This document shows, one piece after another, positions 16,132-24,622 of a stretch of 64,000 nt of DNA. The notes under the pieces are model-generated. The model ran no database searches. It worked only from the letters and a program-made list of their open reading frames with translations, and was not told the DNA's origin. Made by a program: the position numbers and the translations under genes. How positions within the stretch are numbered: position 1 is the stretch's first letter; the number at the start of each line of letters is the position of its first letter. The stretch is from NCBI RefSeq assembly GCF_019856455.1, contig NZ_CP082205.1, forward strand, positions 496,001 to 560,000, read 5' to 3'. The stretch comes from Streptococcus suis (GTDB lineage: Bacteria > Bacillota > Bacilli > Lactobacillales > Streptococcaceae).

Positions 16132-18024
16132 GTGACGAAAAATATTGTGATTGTCGGTGCTGGTTATGCGGGGATTGCAGCAGCTCGATTGCTAGGAAAA
16201 ACTTTTAAAAAGGATCAAGATGTAACAGTTACCTTGATTGATAAGAACTCTTTCCATACCTATATGACAGAGTTGCATGAAGTTGCGGCTGGGCGTGTAG
16301 AAGCCAATGCAATCAAGTATGACCTTCAACGTATCTTCAAAAAATATCCAAAGGTTCAATTGGTAACAGACAAGGTTGTTGAGATTGACTACGATAAGAA
16401 ACAAGTAGTTGCGGAACACCAAACTCTGGATTTTGATTACCTGCTCCTTGCAATGGGTGGTGAGGCTAATGACTTTGGTGTGAAAGGTGTTAAAGAACAC
16501 GGTTTTACACTTTGGTCTATCGAAGCAGCAGAACGTTTGCATGACCACATGATTGATGCTTGCTATCGTGCCATGCGTGAGCATGATGAAGCCAAACGTC
16601 GCGCTCTTTTAACCTTTACCGTTATCGGTGCTGGCTTCACAGGTATTGAGATGATCGGTGAGTTGATTGACTGGGTACCAATTTTGGCACGTGAGTTCAA
16701 GTTGGATCCAAAAGAATTCTCACTTAAGGTTGTTGAGGCAACGCCAAATATCTTGGCTATGGTTACTGAAAAAGAGCAAGTCAAGGCTCGCAAATACCTT
16801 GAGAAAAAAGGTGTTGAATTGGTTCTTGGCGATGGTGTAGCAAGTGTACAAAAAGATAGCTTGACACTTTCATCAGGTCGTCAAATTCCTACCTATACCT
16901 CTATTTGGACAGCTGGTGTTCAAGCCAATACGGATGCAAGTGAATTTGGTATTGAGAAAGCGCGTGCAGGTCGTTTAGTAGCCAGTGAATTCATGGAAGC
17001 TAAGGGCAAAGAAAATGTCTATGTAGCTGGTGATTTGGTTTACTTTGAAGAATCAGAAGGAAAACCAACTCCACAGATTGTACAAGCAGCTGAACAGACA
17101 GGCCATACTGCGGCAAGTAATATTATTGCAGCAATCAAGGGTGGCGAAAAACATAGCTACAAAGGTAAATATGATGGGTTTATGGTATCTATTGGAGCAC
17201 GCTACGGTGTAGCCTTCTTGATGGACAAATACCACATGTCAGGCTTTATGGCAATGGCTGTCAAACACATGGTAAACCTACTCTACTTCTTTACCATCCG
17301 TAGTTTCTTCTACATGGGTTCTTATGTTCGTCATGAATTCTTTGACATTCAGAATAAGCGAAACATTTTTGGCGGTCATACTTCAGGCAAAGGAAATCTT
17401 CTCTGGTCTGTGCCAATGCGTGTCCTTTATGGTTCAGTATGGCTCTACGAAGGTATCAAGAAAGCCTTTGGTCTATTCGGAACAACATCATGGTTTGGGG
17501 ATCAAGTTGTCTTCCCATTCCCTTGGTTAGCTGACCCAGTATCTGGTGCATCTGCTGCTGAGGCGGTTTCAAGTGCCTCACAAGCGGCAACTGCTGCGGC
17601 AGAAGCAGCTGAACCAATTTTTGGTTTGAGCTATGCCTATGGTGAAGCACCGATGGCTGTTCTGGATAATATGCCTGATTGGTTTGCTTCTATCATGGAA
17701 TTTATGATGCCAAACCAAGAAGTAGCACTCTTTATGCAAAAATTTATGACAGTAGCAGAAATCGGTATTGGTCTGGCTTTGATTGCTGGTGCCTTTGTAT
17801 GGATTGTATCTGCTGCAACGGTTGCTTTGGTAGTTATGTTCAGCCTGTCAGGCATGTTCTACTGGGTAAATATTTGGTTCATCCCAGCAGCTATTTCTCT
17901 TATGAATGGTGCGGGTAGAGCCTTCGGTCTAGACTATTGGATTATGCCATGGTTGGGTCGTTTCCTAGACAAGAAGATTTATGGAAAGCCCAAGCATATT
18001 TACCGTATCAAGGATAAAAAATAA
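16132..18024 (+). CDS. ndh2: Type II NADH dehydrogenase with C-terminal membrane extension (FLEET Ndh2)
   Basis: Single-subunit flavoprotein oxidising NADH and reducing a membrane quinone. The 630 residues begin IVIVGAGYAGIAAARLLG (FAD-binding GxGxxG), with a second dinucleotide motif TVIGAGFTGIEMIGEL near residue 165 and the FAD-contact segment VYVAGDLVYF near 300. A usual NDH-2 is about 400 residues. This one continues with an alanine-rich linker (SAAEAVSSASQAATAAAEAAE) and at least two membrane helices, as in Listeria Ndh2 of the extracellular electron transfer locus. The GTG start follows AAGGAGGAAAC. dmkB follows 18 bases later. Confidence 0.9.
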   Translation: MTKNIVIVGAGYAGIAAARLLGKTFKKDQDVTVTLIDKNSFHTYMTELHEVAAGRVEANAIKYDLQRIFKKYPKVQLVTDKVVEIDYDKKQVVAEHQTLDFDYLLLAMGGEANDFGVKGVKEHGFTLWSIEAAERLHDHMIDACYRAMREHDEAKRRALLTFTVIGAGFTGIEMIGELIDWVPILAREFKLDPKEFSLKVVEATPNILAMVTEKEQVKARKYLEKKGVELVLGDGVASVQKDSLTLSSGRQIPTYTSIWTAGVQANTDASEFGIEKARAGRLVASEFMEAKGKENVYVAGDLVYFEESEGKPTPQIVQAAEQTGHTAASNIIAAIKGGEKHSYKGKYDGFMVSIGARYGVAFLMDKYHMSGFMAMAVKHMVNLLYFFTIRSFFYMGSYVRHEFFDIQNKRNIFGGHTSGKGNLLWSVPMRVLYGSVWLYEGIKKAFGLFGTTSWFGDQVVFPFPWLADPVSGASAAEAVSSASQAATAAAEAAEPIFGLSYAYGEAPMAVLDNMPDWFASIMEFMMPNQEVALFMQKFMTVAEIGIGLALIAGAFVWIVSAATVALVVMFSLSGMFYWVNIWFIPAAISLMNGAGRAFGLDYWIMPWLGRFLDKKIYGKPKHIYRIKDKK

Positions 18025-18042
18025 AGGAAATATAGAAAGTTA

Positions 18043-19032
18043 GTGGTACATCAAATTTGGAATACCTATCCTGAGATTGAGAGGGGACTTGAAGAGGTAA
18101 AATCCATCATCTTATCTGAGATGATGGTCCTGCATCCAGCAGTTACAGCGCAGATTGTTGAATATGTAGAGGCACCAGGGAAATACCTGCGTGCTGGCCT
18201 CTGTCTGCTCTTTGCACAAATGACGGAAGGAAAGATTAGCCGTTCAAAGCTATATTTTGCTGCCCATTTAGAAGTTCTGCACCTGGCGACTCTTATTCAT
18301 GACGATGTGATTGATGGCGCGGATAAACGGCGGGGAGTCACGGCGGCTCATCAACAATTTTCGAATCGAATCGCTATCTACACGGGTGATTATCTTCTGG
18401 CCTATTCAAGTCGACTATTTGGAAAAGGGCTTCGTTTGCTAGAAGTTTCACGTGATGATTTGGATTTGGGCAATGATAAGCTGATGGAAACAATTCTTCG
18501 AGGAGAATTATCTCAGCTACTCAATCAATTTGATGCCAATATGACTATGAAAGCCTATCTCAAGCAAATTCAAGGAAAAACAGCTTTTCTATTTGGACTT
18601 GCCTGTCAGTTGGGGAGTTTTGTACCAGGCCAATCTAGGAAAGACAGTAGCATGGCTTTTCGGTCTGGGCAAGCACTTGGCATGGCCTTTCAGCTACGAG
18701 ATGACTTAATTGACTATCAGCTGGATGTGGCAGAATCAGGAAAACCTAGATTACAAGATATTCAAAACGGTATCTATACTGCACCGCTACTATTTGCTAT
18801 GCGAGAAGACAAGTCTATCCAGCAACAATTGCAGGCTTATATTCAATCCCCTACGGCAGAAGGGCTGGAAATCCTTACAGATAGGATTTTTTCAACGCAT
18901 GCTATTGCCAAAACAGAGAAACTGATTGTTAGCTATTTGGAAAAAATGATGAATTTTGTAGATAGAATACCACAGTTATCGACTGCGTCTATGCAAAATT
19001 TGGTGGCAATAGTTTTTAGTCATTATTTTTAA
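18043..19032 (+). CDS. dmkB: Polyprenyl diphosphate synthase (DmkB-like)
   Basis: The 329-residue trans-prenyltransferase would build the polyprenyl tail for demethylmenaquinone. The first aspartate motif is HDDVID (DDxxD at residues 87-91) followed by RRG, and the second is RDDLID (220-224). The start is a GTG with a weak AGAAAG site. It sits between ndh2 and pplA, and dmkA, the gene that would attach the tail, lies downstream. Chain length cannot be told from sequence alone. Confidence 0.87.
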   Translation: MVHQIWNTYPEIERGLEEVKSIILSEMMVLHPAVTAQIVEYVEAPGKYLRAGLCLLFAQMTEGKISRSKLYFAAHLEVLHLATLIHDDVIDGADKRRGVTAAHQQFSNRIAIYTGDYLLAYSSRLFGKGLRLLEVSRDDLDLGNDKLMETILRGELSQLLNQFDANMTMKAYLKQIQGKTAFLFGLACQLGSFVPGQSRKDSSMAFRSGQALGMAFQLRDDLIDYQLDVAESGKPRLQDIQNGIYTAPLLFAMREDKSIQQQLQAYIQSPTAEGLEILTDRIFSTHAIAKTEKLIVSYLEKMMNFVDRIPQLSTASMQNLVAIVFSHYF

Positions 19033-19040
19033 AAAAATAC

Positions 19041-19069
19041 TAGACAATTTAGTTTATTAGGTATATCAT
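19041..19069 (+). promoter_or_regulatory. Candidate pplA promoter
   Basis: TAGACA (19041-19046), a 17-base spacer, TATCAT (19064-19069), about 40 bases before the pplA start. Confidence 0.45.
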
Positions 19070-19110
19070 TATAAATATAAAACTATTTACTTTACAAAAG
19101 GAGTATTGTT

Positions 19111-19590
19111 ATGAAAACAACTAAAGTTGTGTTGAAAAGTTTGGTAGTTCTTGGTGCTGTATTTGCACTTGCTGCTTGTGGTTCTAAACAAGAATCTACT
19201 TCAACTTCATCTTCAACTACAGAAACAGTAGTATTGAAAGATGGTACTTACAAAGCTGAGTCAGGCAAAGACGATTATGGCTACAAAATTGTTCACACAT
19301 TGACTGTTAAAGACGGAAAAATCAGTGAGTCAAAATTTGACTATGAAGCTGAAGATGGAAGCCTTAAATCAGCAAATGAAGAGTACAACAAAAACATGAA
19401 AGATAAAGCTGGAGTTTCTGCTGGTGAAGCAATCGAACAACTCAATGCAGCTTTGGTTGAGAAACAAGATCTCTCAGCTGTTGAAGTTGTATCAGGTGCA
19501 ACTCATACTTCTGAAGACTTCAAGAAGAGTACAGAAGCCCTTCTTGCAGCAGCTGCTGAAGGAAAAACAGAAACTGTAAAACTTGACTAA
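19111..19590 (+). CDS. pplA: FMN-binding lipoprotein, PplA-like (single FMN_bind domain)
   Basis: Exported electron carrier. The signal peptide ends in the lipobox LAAC (Cys23), then a Ser/Thr-rich linker (EQSTSTSSSTTET type) and one FMN_bind domain. The flavinylation motif VVSGATHTS has its acceptor threonine at residue 131, where an ApbE/FmnB enzyme would attach FMN through phosphate. Listeria PplA has two such domains; this 159-residue protein has one. AAAAGGAG precedes the ATG. The fmnB gene follows after a terminator, as expected for enzyme and substrate. Confidence 0.9.
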   Translation: MKTTKVVLKSLVVLGAVFALAACGSKQESTSTSSSTTETVVLKDGTYKAESGKDDYGYKIVHTLTVKDGKISESKFDYEAEDGSLKSANEEYNKNMKDKAGVSAGEAIEQLNAALVEKQDLSAVEVVSGATHTSEDFKKSTEALLAAAAEGKTETVKLD

Positions 19591-19606
19591 TTAAGTCTAT
19601 ACAGAA

Positions 19607-19651
19607 AAGACACAGTCGCACTTGTTTGGCTACTGTGTCTTCTTATTTTTT
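19607..19651 (+). terminator. Terminator between pplA and fmnB
   Basis: AAGACACAGT/ACTGTGTCTT (10-bp stem, 15-base loop) followed by CTTATTTTTT. Partial read-through would make pplA more abundant than the downstream enzymes. Confidence 0.85.
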
Positions 19652-19667
19652 GGGGAAGGTAAAATCA

Positions 19668-20717
19668 GTGAAAAAAATTGCAAGTCTATTGTTCGTGGGC
19701 CTACTGATGGTTTTGCTTGTTGCTTGTGGTGGTAATCAAAATGAAAGTCTATCTGTTGTGAAAACTCCGTTGACTCGTAGTGAAAGCTTACTTCACACAG
19801 TAGTGCAGTTGAGTATTTATCATGAGGATCAGGAAGAAGCGATGGATGAAGCTGTCTCCTATATCAAGGAGATGGAAAGTCTGTTGTCCACAAACTTGGA
19901 AGGGGCAGATGTCTACCGTATCAATCAGGCAGCAGGAAAAGAAGCTGTTAAGGTTGATGAACGTACCTTTGAAGTGATTGAAACAGCTATTGAGATGAGT
20001 GAGGAAAGTCAGGGCTTATTTGACATTTCCATTGGAGCTGTGAGCAATCTGTGGAAAATTGGAGATGAGGATGCACGTAAGCCGAGTGATGAAGAAATCA
20101 AAGCTGCTCTGCCATTTATCAATTATAAAGACATTACTTTAGATAAGGAGAAGAAGACTGTCTTTATCAAAGAAGGAATGACCTTAGAATTAGGAGCCAT
20201 TTCCAAAGGTTACATTGCAGATAAGGTTAGAGAATTGTTTGCCAGCAAAGGGATTACGACAGCTATCATTAATCTAGGCGGGAATGTAGTGGTTATGGGG
20301 GATTCGCCAACGACACAAAATGGTTGGAATGTTGGAGTTCAAGACCCAGACCAAGTGCGTGGATCAACGGTCGGTTCTGTGCCAGGGACACATGATTCGG
20401 TTGTTACCTCAGGGATTTATGAGCGCTACTTAGAGGTGGATGGTGTCAAATACCACCACATCCTTGATCCCAAAACGGGATATCCTGTGGAAAACGATAT
20501 TTCAGGTGTGACAGTCTTTTCCAAAACATCTATCCAAGGAGATGCCTTATCCACAACTCTCTTCTTACTAGGTGTGGAAAAAGGTCTTGACTTTATCAAT
20601 CAGATTGACGGTGTAGAAGCTGTTTTCATCGATAAGGAGCAGGGCGTTCATCTGAGTGATGGCTTGAAAGAAAGCTTTGAATTAACGAATGAGGAGTATC
20701 ATCTTGTCAATGAATAA
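19668..20717 (+). CDS. fmnB: FAD:protein FMN transferase (FmnB/ApbE lipoprotein)
   Basis: Transfers FMN from FAD to threonine in SGAT motifs of exported proteins such as the neighbouring PplA. From the GTG at 19668 (GGGGAAGGT upstream) the 349-residue product has a signal peptide with lipobox LVAC (Cys20). ApbE motifs follow: LELGAISKGYIAD, INLGGNVVVMG, HHILDPKTGYPV and GDALSTTLFLLG. It therefore acts on the outer face of the membrane. The last codons overlap the dmkA start. Confidence 0.92.
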   Translation: MKKIASLLFVGLLMVLLVACGGNQNESLSVVKTPLTRSESLLHTVVQLSIYHEDQEEAMDEAVSYIKEMESLLSTNLEGADVYRINQAAGKEAVKVDERTFEVIETAIEMSEESQGLFDISIGAVSNLWKIGDEDARKPSDEEIKAALPFINYKDITLDKEKKTVFIKEGMTLELGAISKGYIADKVRELFASKGITTAIINLGGNVVVMGDSPTTQNGWNVGVQDPDQVRGSTVGSVPGTHDSVVTSGIYERYLEVDGVKYHHILDPKTGYPVENDISGVTVFSKTSIQGDALSTTLFLLGVEKGLDFINQIDGVEAVFIDKEQGVHLSDGLKESFELTNEEYHLVNE

Positions 20718-21666
20718 ATCAACTAAAGGGCTCAGTCTGCCGGTATTTCTAGAATTTGTTGAAATAAAGACCAAGGTAGCCAGTGTTTTTCCGATGATAC
20801 TGGGGATTTTATGGAGTCTGTATCGCTATCAAGCATTCAATTGGCTCAACACACTTTTGTTCGTTCTCGCCGTACTCAGCTTTGACATGTGTACAACTGC
20901 CATCAACAATAGTATGGATTACCACAAAGCCAAGGATGAAACCTATCGTCAAGAAAGCAATGTGATCGGAAAATTCTCTCTAGATTTTCGGCAGATGATT
21001 GGAATCGTCTTTGCCTTACTCATTTTTTCAGTGATTGTTTCATTAGTGCTTGTTTGGCGGACCAGCTGGCTCCTCCTACCGATGGGAGCTCTCTGTTTCC
21101 TCATTGGTATCTTCTATACCTTTGGACCTATTCCGCTTTCGAGAATGCCACTGGGTGAAGTTTTCTCTGGAGTAACCATGGGATTTGGCATCTTCTTTCT
21201 TGCTGTATTTATTCAGCAACCAGATTTGCTACTGACCAGCCAAGTGAGCGGTCAGTGGATGACCCTGCAATTCTCTTGGATAAAAATAATAGAAATTATT
21301 TTCATGTCTATTCCTTTGGTAACCTTGATTGCCAATATCATGTTGGCCAACAATACCTGTGATTTAGAGGAAGATATTCGCAACCATCGTTATACTCTGG
21401 TTTACTATATTGGCAAGAAAAATGCTCTTAAATTGTATTTTGTCTTGGCAAGTTTACCATGGTTGTTGTGGATAATCTACTGTCTGACTGGATTCTTACC
21501 AATCTGGGCACTGATCGGTTTAATCGGAGTTTGGCCTGCTTATAAGAGTCTAGAAACATTTTTGAAAAAGCAAGTCAAACGGGAAACCTTTATCGAGGCA
21601 GTAAAGAGTTTTGTACTCTTTGCGCTGCTATATGTGGTGATACTTGCTTTAGCCCTTATTTTCTAA
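20710..21666 (+). CDS. dmkA: UbiA-family prenyltransferase (DmkA/MenA-like, demethylmenaquinone synthesis)
   Basis: The 318-residue membrane enzyme has about eight helices and the two aspartate motifs of UbiA prenyltransferases: NNSMDYHKAKDE (about residues 66-77) and NTCDLEEDIRNHR (about 216-228). It would join DHNA to the polyprenyl diphosphate made by DmkB. The ATG at 20710 overlaps the fmnB stop by 8 bases, and GAGGAG lies upstream. No other menaquinone genes are in the window, so DHNA may come from outside the cell or from elsewhere in the genome. Confidence 0.88.
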   Translation: MNKSTKGLSLPVFLEFVEIKTKVASVFPMILGILWSLYRYQAFNWLNTLLFVLAVLSFDMCTTAINNSMDYHKAKDETYRQESNVIGKFSLDFRQMIGIVFALLIFSVIVSLVLVWRTSWLLLPMGALCFLIGIFYTFGPIPLSRMPLGEVFSGVTMGFGIFFLAVFIQQPDLLLTSQVSGQWMTLQFSWIKIIEIIFMSIPLVTLIANIMLANNTCDLEEDIRNHRYTLVYYIGKKNALKLYFVLASLPWLLWIIYCLTGFLPIWALIGLIGVWPAYKSLETFLKKQVKRETFIEAVKSFVLFALLYVVILALALIF

Positions 21667-21672
21667 AAAGGA

Positions 21673-21710
21673 AAGACACAGTCGTTCATCAGGCTGTGTC
21701 TTCTTTGTTA
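21673..21710 (+). terminator. Terminator after dmkA
   Basis: AAGACACAG/CTGTGTCTT hairpin followed by CTTTGTT. Its stem is nearly the same sequence as the terminator after pplA, so the two probably arose by duplication. Confidence 0.75.
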
Positions 21711-21744
21711 TATTGTCATTTAGTTTTTCTTTTATTACTTCGAC

Positions 21745-22144
21745 GAGCGGGGAGCGGGAAAGAACTCGACTGGTCAAAAAAAGAGTTCGTCAACAATTTT
21801 TCATTTTAAGTTGTTGAGCTGAAACAGTCTATTCCCAGACTGTTTCACTTCCACCCCCGCATAGTTCCAACTGTCTGGGGGACAGTTGGAAGTTGGAAAT
21901 AGAGCGAACAAAGTTCGCTACAAAACTGTCTGGGAGACAGTTTGAGGTTGGAGATGAAGCGAATTCTGTTCGCTTCAGTCGTATAGGTCAGATTTGGAGT
22001 GTAAAACACGAACTGCTGAGATTTGCTTTGCAAATCTTATCTCCTACCTTTAACAGTCTCCCAGACTGTTAAAGCCAATCAACCACTGCGCTGAGATGTT
22101 GACACGAACCCTGAGAAGCGAGGTTGGGCTTTTTGCCCAGCCTC
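21745..22144 (+). repeat. Dispersed intergenic repeat, copy A
   Basis: About 400 bases of a repeat also found near 25.6 kb, 37.0 kb and, inverted, 43.4 kb. It starts GGAGCGGGAAAGAACTCG and ends GCCCAGCCTC. Shared blocks are GAGTTCGTCAACAA, TTGTTGAGCTGAAACAGTCT, GAAGCGAAYTCTGTTCGC, TTTGGAGTGTAAAACACGAA and AATCAACCACTGCGCTGAGA. Many blocks are hairpins (GCGAA-TTCGC, AACTGTC-GACAGTT). No credible gene lies in it. Confidence 0.85.
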
Positions 22145-22357
22145 AATTTCCAATTTCAAACACTCCACTGGAGTATTTGAACTCGCCTTGCCTGATTGAA
22201 ACAGTCTGGGGGACTGTTTCAAGTCAATGCCTAGAAATAAGAAAGCATTGAGTTATGCCTGCGGCTTTTGATGCGAACTTTGTTCGCTTTATCTCCAACC
22301 TCCAAAGATTTCCCAAACCTTTGGAGCTAGTACTAAAAGTAAACTAAAAGACTATAG
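22145..22357. repeat. Composite repeat block ending at eetA
   Basis: Contains CTTTATCTCCAACCTCCAAAG and TCCCAAACCTTTGGAGCTAGT, the module also seen in the BOX-like element at 13.0 kb. Then TAGTACTAAAAGTAAACTAA and AAGACTAT follow, the inverted form (25 of 28 positions) of the end of the 105-bp element at 41.9 kb. The last bases of this end supply the TAG stop of the eetA-like gene. Confidence 0.6.
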
Positions 22358-22780
22358 TGGCAATATAAGTTCTTCTTCGTCAGTATCCTCTCCCCCGACG
22401 GATTTGATTTCAATCAAGAGATTATGGGGCAGACAGACGGAGAGCTGACCCGGCTGGCTAATCCAGCTGGTCATAACGGCGATTTGGTCTGGGCTATTGT
22501 CTTCCTTGACACGAATGCGTTCGCCATCAACTTCAATGATGTTGTATTGCCCTTCATTGGGATAGTAGGTCTTTTCTTGATGGGGTGTGTCCTTTGATAA
22601 TTCAAATTGGTCGACCACCTCACCATTGATGCGGACATAGGCAATTGTTTTTGCCTCATTGGTATCTGTAGTCAGATGTGTGTAGGTGAAAATTGCTGGA
22701 AGAAAGGATAAAACTAGGGTGAATCCGATTAAGATATAATCAAATAGTTTGAGTTGTTTGAGAATGGATTTGATAGTCAT
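22352..22780 (-). CDS. eetA: EetA-like NusG domain II membrane protein
   Basis: The 142-residue protein has one N-terminal membrane anchor (DYILIGFTLVLSFLPAIF, about residues 14-32). An exported NusG-domain-II fold follows, beginning AYVRINGEVVDQFELS. This is the architecture of EetA, the partner of EetB in flavin-based extracellular electron transfer. In Listeria the genes are adjacent; here a repeat block separates it from the rest of the locus, and it lies on the opposite strand. It has its own promoter with a very short leader. The ribosome-binding site is weak. Confidence 0.78.
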   Translation of the reverse strand: MTIKSILKQLKLFDYILIGFTLVLSFLPAIFTYTHLTTDTNEAKTIAYVRINGEVVDQFELSKDTPHQEKTYYPNEGQYNIIEVDGERIRVKEDNSPDQIAVMTSWISQPGQLSVCLPHNLLIEIKSVGGEDTDEEELILPL

Positions 22781-22789
22781 ATGTAGTCT

Positions 22790-22818
22790 ATTTTATAGAA
22801 AAAATCCTACTTTGTAAA
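22790..22818 (-). promoter_or_regulatory. Promoter of eetA
   Basis: Minus strand TTTACA (22818-22813), a 17-base spacer, TAAAAT (22795-22790), ending 9 bases before the start codon at 22780. Expression may be near leaderless. Confidence 0.6.
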
Positions 22819-22832
22819 ATGTTGGATGCAGC

Positions 22833-23180
22833 CTACTTTTTCAATTGTCTAAAGAAGAGTAGGATGGCTAATATTCCCCAAAATCCAGCATGGAGTGGCT
22901 GAATTTTCCCAGCGAAAAATACAATGGAGAAAGTTAGGGCAAAACCTGCAAAGAGAAACCAGAGCAGTGGTTTATGATAAAGATAGATAGCTTTTTGGAC
23001 AGCATTTGCTTCTGGGCTGCTAGTCTGCCAGTCACTATTCAAGATTGGAAGCATAGTGAACAGTAAGATAAAGATTGGTGGATTGTCCCCAGTCAGGTAG
23101 CTATGTATATACAGGCTGCAAATTGCTGTATAGGAGAGAACAATCAAAGTGAGTATAAGTTTCGATTTGTTAACGTTCAT
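22833..23180 (-). CDS. Small four-helix membrane protein, unknown
   Basis: The 115-residue product is almost all hydrophobic helices (ILTLIVLSYTAICSLYIHSYL, IFILLFTMLPIL, LLWFLFAGFALTFSIVFFAG, GFWGILAILLFF). The start was set by the strong AAGGAGGAAACAG site; the longer frame is rejected. It overlaps the end of the next upstream gene by 11 bases and resembles it in size and topology, so the two may be paralogues. It belongs to the XRE/DUF3278-like operon. I do not recognise the family. Confidence 0.72.
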   Translation of the reverse strand: MNVNKSKLILTLIVLSYTAICSLYIHSYLTGDNPPIFILLFTMLPILNSDWQTSSPEANAVQKAIYLYHKPLLWFLFAGFALTFSIVFFAGKIQPLHAGFWGILAILLFFRQLKK

Positions 23181-23514
23181 CTGTTTCCTCCTTTTTGAAA
23201 TACAGTTGATAAAGAATTGCCAGAGCAAATCCAGCAGGAAGGATGAGGGCAAGTGGTTTGACATGCCCTAACCAAATGCCTATGCCGTAGGTCAGGGTTA
23301 AGGTAAACAGGGCAAAGACAGATTGAATGAGAAAGTAGTGTTTTTCTTCGGCTGTTTTATAGGATTTGATGATTTGAATGGTCGGTAGCATGAGCAAGAA
23401 GGAATCGCTAATCGGCTCATTGACCATGTAAGAGTAGATGAAGAAGGCAGAAAATAAAGCATAAAATAGAACAAAAAATCGACAGGTTTGTTTGGGTGTA
23501 AAAGGTTTATTCAT
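23170..23514 (-). CDS. Small multi-helix membrane protein, unknown
   Basis: The 114-residue product has about four hydrophobic segments (FFVLFYALFSAFFIYSYMV, SFLLMLPTIQII, FALFTLTLTYGIGIWLG, LALILPAGFALAILYQLYF) and a charged tail KKEETDER. It lies 12 bases after the large DUF3278-like gene in the same direction, with AAGGAGCTAAC before the ATG. It probably works with the other membrane proteins of the operon; its function is unknown. Confidence 0.72.
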   Translation of the reverse strand: MNKPFTPKQTCRFFVLFYALFSAFFIYSYMVNEPISDSFLLMLPTIQIIKSYKTAEEKHYFLIQSVFALFTLTLTYGIGIWLGHVKPLALILPAGFALAILYQLYFKKEETDER

Positions 23515-23526
23515 GGGGTTAGCTCC

Positions 23527-24609
23527 TTATTTTTTCTTAGTAGTTTCTGCTTCCAGCTTATGCAGATAGGCAAAGGCAGACAGGGCTAGACTGGCAAAGA
23601 GTCCCATCATGCCACCGAATAGGAGGGATTTTGTATGCAAGATTGAGGCCATTAGGGGAAGATTGAGGTTAAAGAGGTCTGCTACTCCAGCAAAAACTGT
23701 CGAAAGCAGTGCAACTCCCAGTCCCCAAACGAGTGGATTGAGGGTCTGGCCTTGTCTTTCCTCAGGGCTTAGTTCGTCCACGTCATATTGAGGCAGGTCA
23801 GCATGGAGGGTGCGCATATTAACGATACCAATGAGGATAATACTGAAGAAGGCAATTATCATTGGATAATAGTTGGCAACCTCCACAGGATAGCGGATAG
23901 CTAGGAAGTAGGCGACAGCATTTCCAAGAGCAAGGAAGTAGAAGTGATAGACAAAAGCTAGTCCCCCAATCTCATCTGCCCTTGTCCGTCGGTACTCGTC
24001 TAAAGGACCACGGATACCATAGAAGTGTCGTATCATATTTTTGATCCACTTGGGTTCTTCTTTGGAAATAGCAGAGCGGATAGTTAGTTTTTCTGCCTTT
24101 TTCATGCGCTTGCGAAGCGTGATTTCAAGGGCAATGCCCGTGAAAATACCACCTAGACAGGCTGCTAGAAATTTTCGGAGGTCAAATAGGTGGTCGAAAG
24201 GATTGAGTCCCTCCATCCAGGCACCGAAAACAACCACCCAAATGTACATAACGGTTGTGAAGTAGAGGGCGAATTTGATACTTGCTCCCTTGAGTTGTTT
24301 CTGTTCCTTGCTAGTCAATTCTTCTACATCTAAACTATCCACTTGACTGTGGCGCATCTTGGATGTCATATACATACTGGCGAAAAGAGTGGATAGGAAT
24401 AGAGCCGTTGGGTAGCCATAGGCAACGACTTCTGGGAAGCGTTTGGATAAGGCAAGTGCCAGTAGGGTGAGAGCCATGGTGGCCCAAAAGAGCAGGATAA
24501 AACAGGTATTGCCCAGTCGGAAGGCTTCTTGTTTGCGATATTCATCCAAGGGACCTGCGATACCGTAAAATCGTTTGATTAATTTATCTTGAAAGGTTTC
24601 CTTTTTCAT
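23527..24609 (-). CDS. DUF3278-like membrane protein with internal duplication
   Basis: The 360 residues hold two copies of a unit of about 180. FYGIAGPLDEYRKQEAFRLGN (from residue 14) matches FYGIRGPLDEYRRTRADEIGG (from residue 196), and DSLDVEELTSKEQ (91) matches PQYDVDELSPEERQ (273). Each unit has about four membrane helices. The neighbouring gene at 24838-25371 encodes a single unit (FYSISGPMDEMRQQ). The family assignment is from memory of DUF3278 proteins paired with XRE regulators in lactic acid bacteria. Function is unknown. AGGAGTATC precedes the ATG. Confidence 0.75.
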   Translation of the reverse strand: MKKETFQDKLIKRFYGIAGPLDEYRKQEAFRLGNTCFILLFWATMALTLLALALSKRFPEVVAYGYPTALFLSTLFASMYMTSKMRHSQVDSLDVEELTSKEQKQLKGASIKFALYFTTVMYIWVVVFGAWMEGLNPFDHLFDLRKFLAACLGGIFTGIALEITLRKRMKKAEKLTIRSAISKEEPKWIKNMIRHFYGIRGPLDEYRRTRADEIGGLAFVYHFYFLALGNAVAYFLAIRYPVEVANYYPMIIAFFSIILIGIVNMRTLHADLPQYDVDELSPEERQGQTLNPLVWGLGVALLSTVFAGVADLFNLNLPLMASILHTKSLLFGGMMGLFASLALSAFAYLHKLEAETTKKK

Positions 24610-24622
24610 ACGATACTCCTAT

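Noticed and set aside
21845..22033. Short open frame inside repeat copy A, repeated nearly identically in copy C
   Set aside because: It is conserved only because the repeat is conserved; there is no start signal, and the sequence is made of hairpin blocks.
21745..22144. Possible CRISPR array, because of repeated hairpin blocks
   Set aside because: The blocks are not evenly spaced, have no unique spacers of constant length, and no cas gene is nearby.
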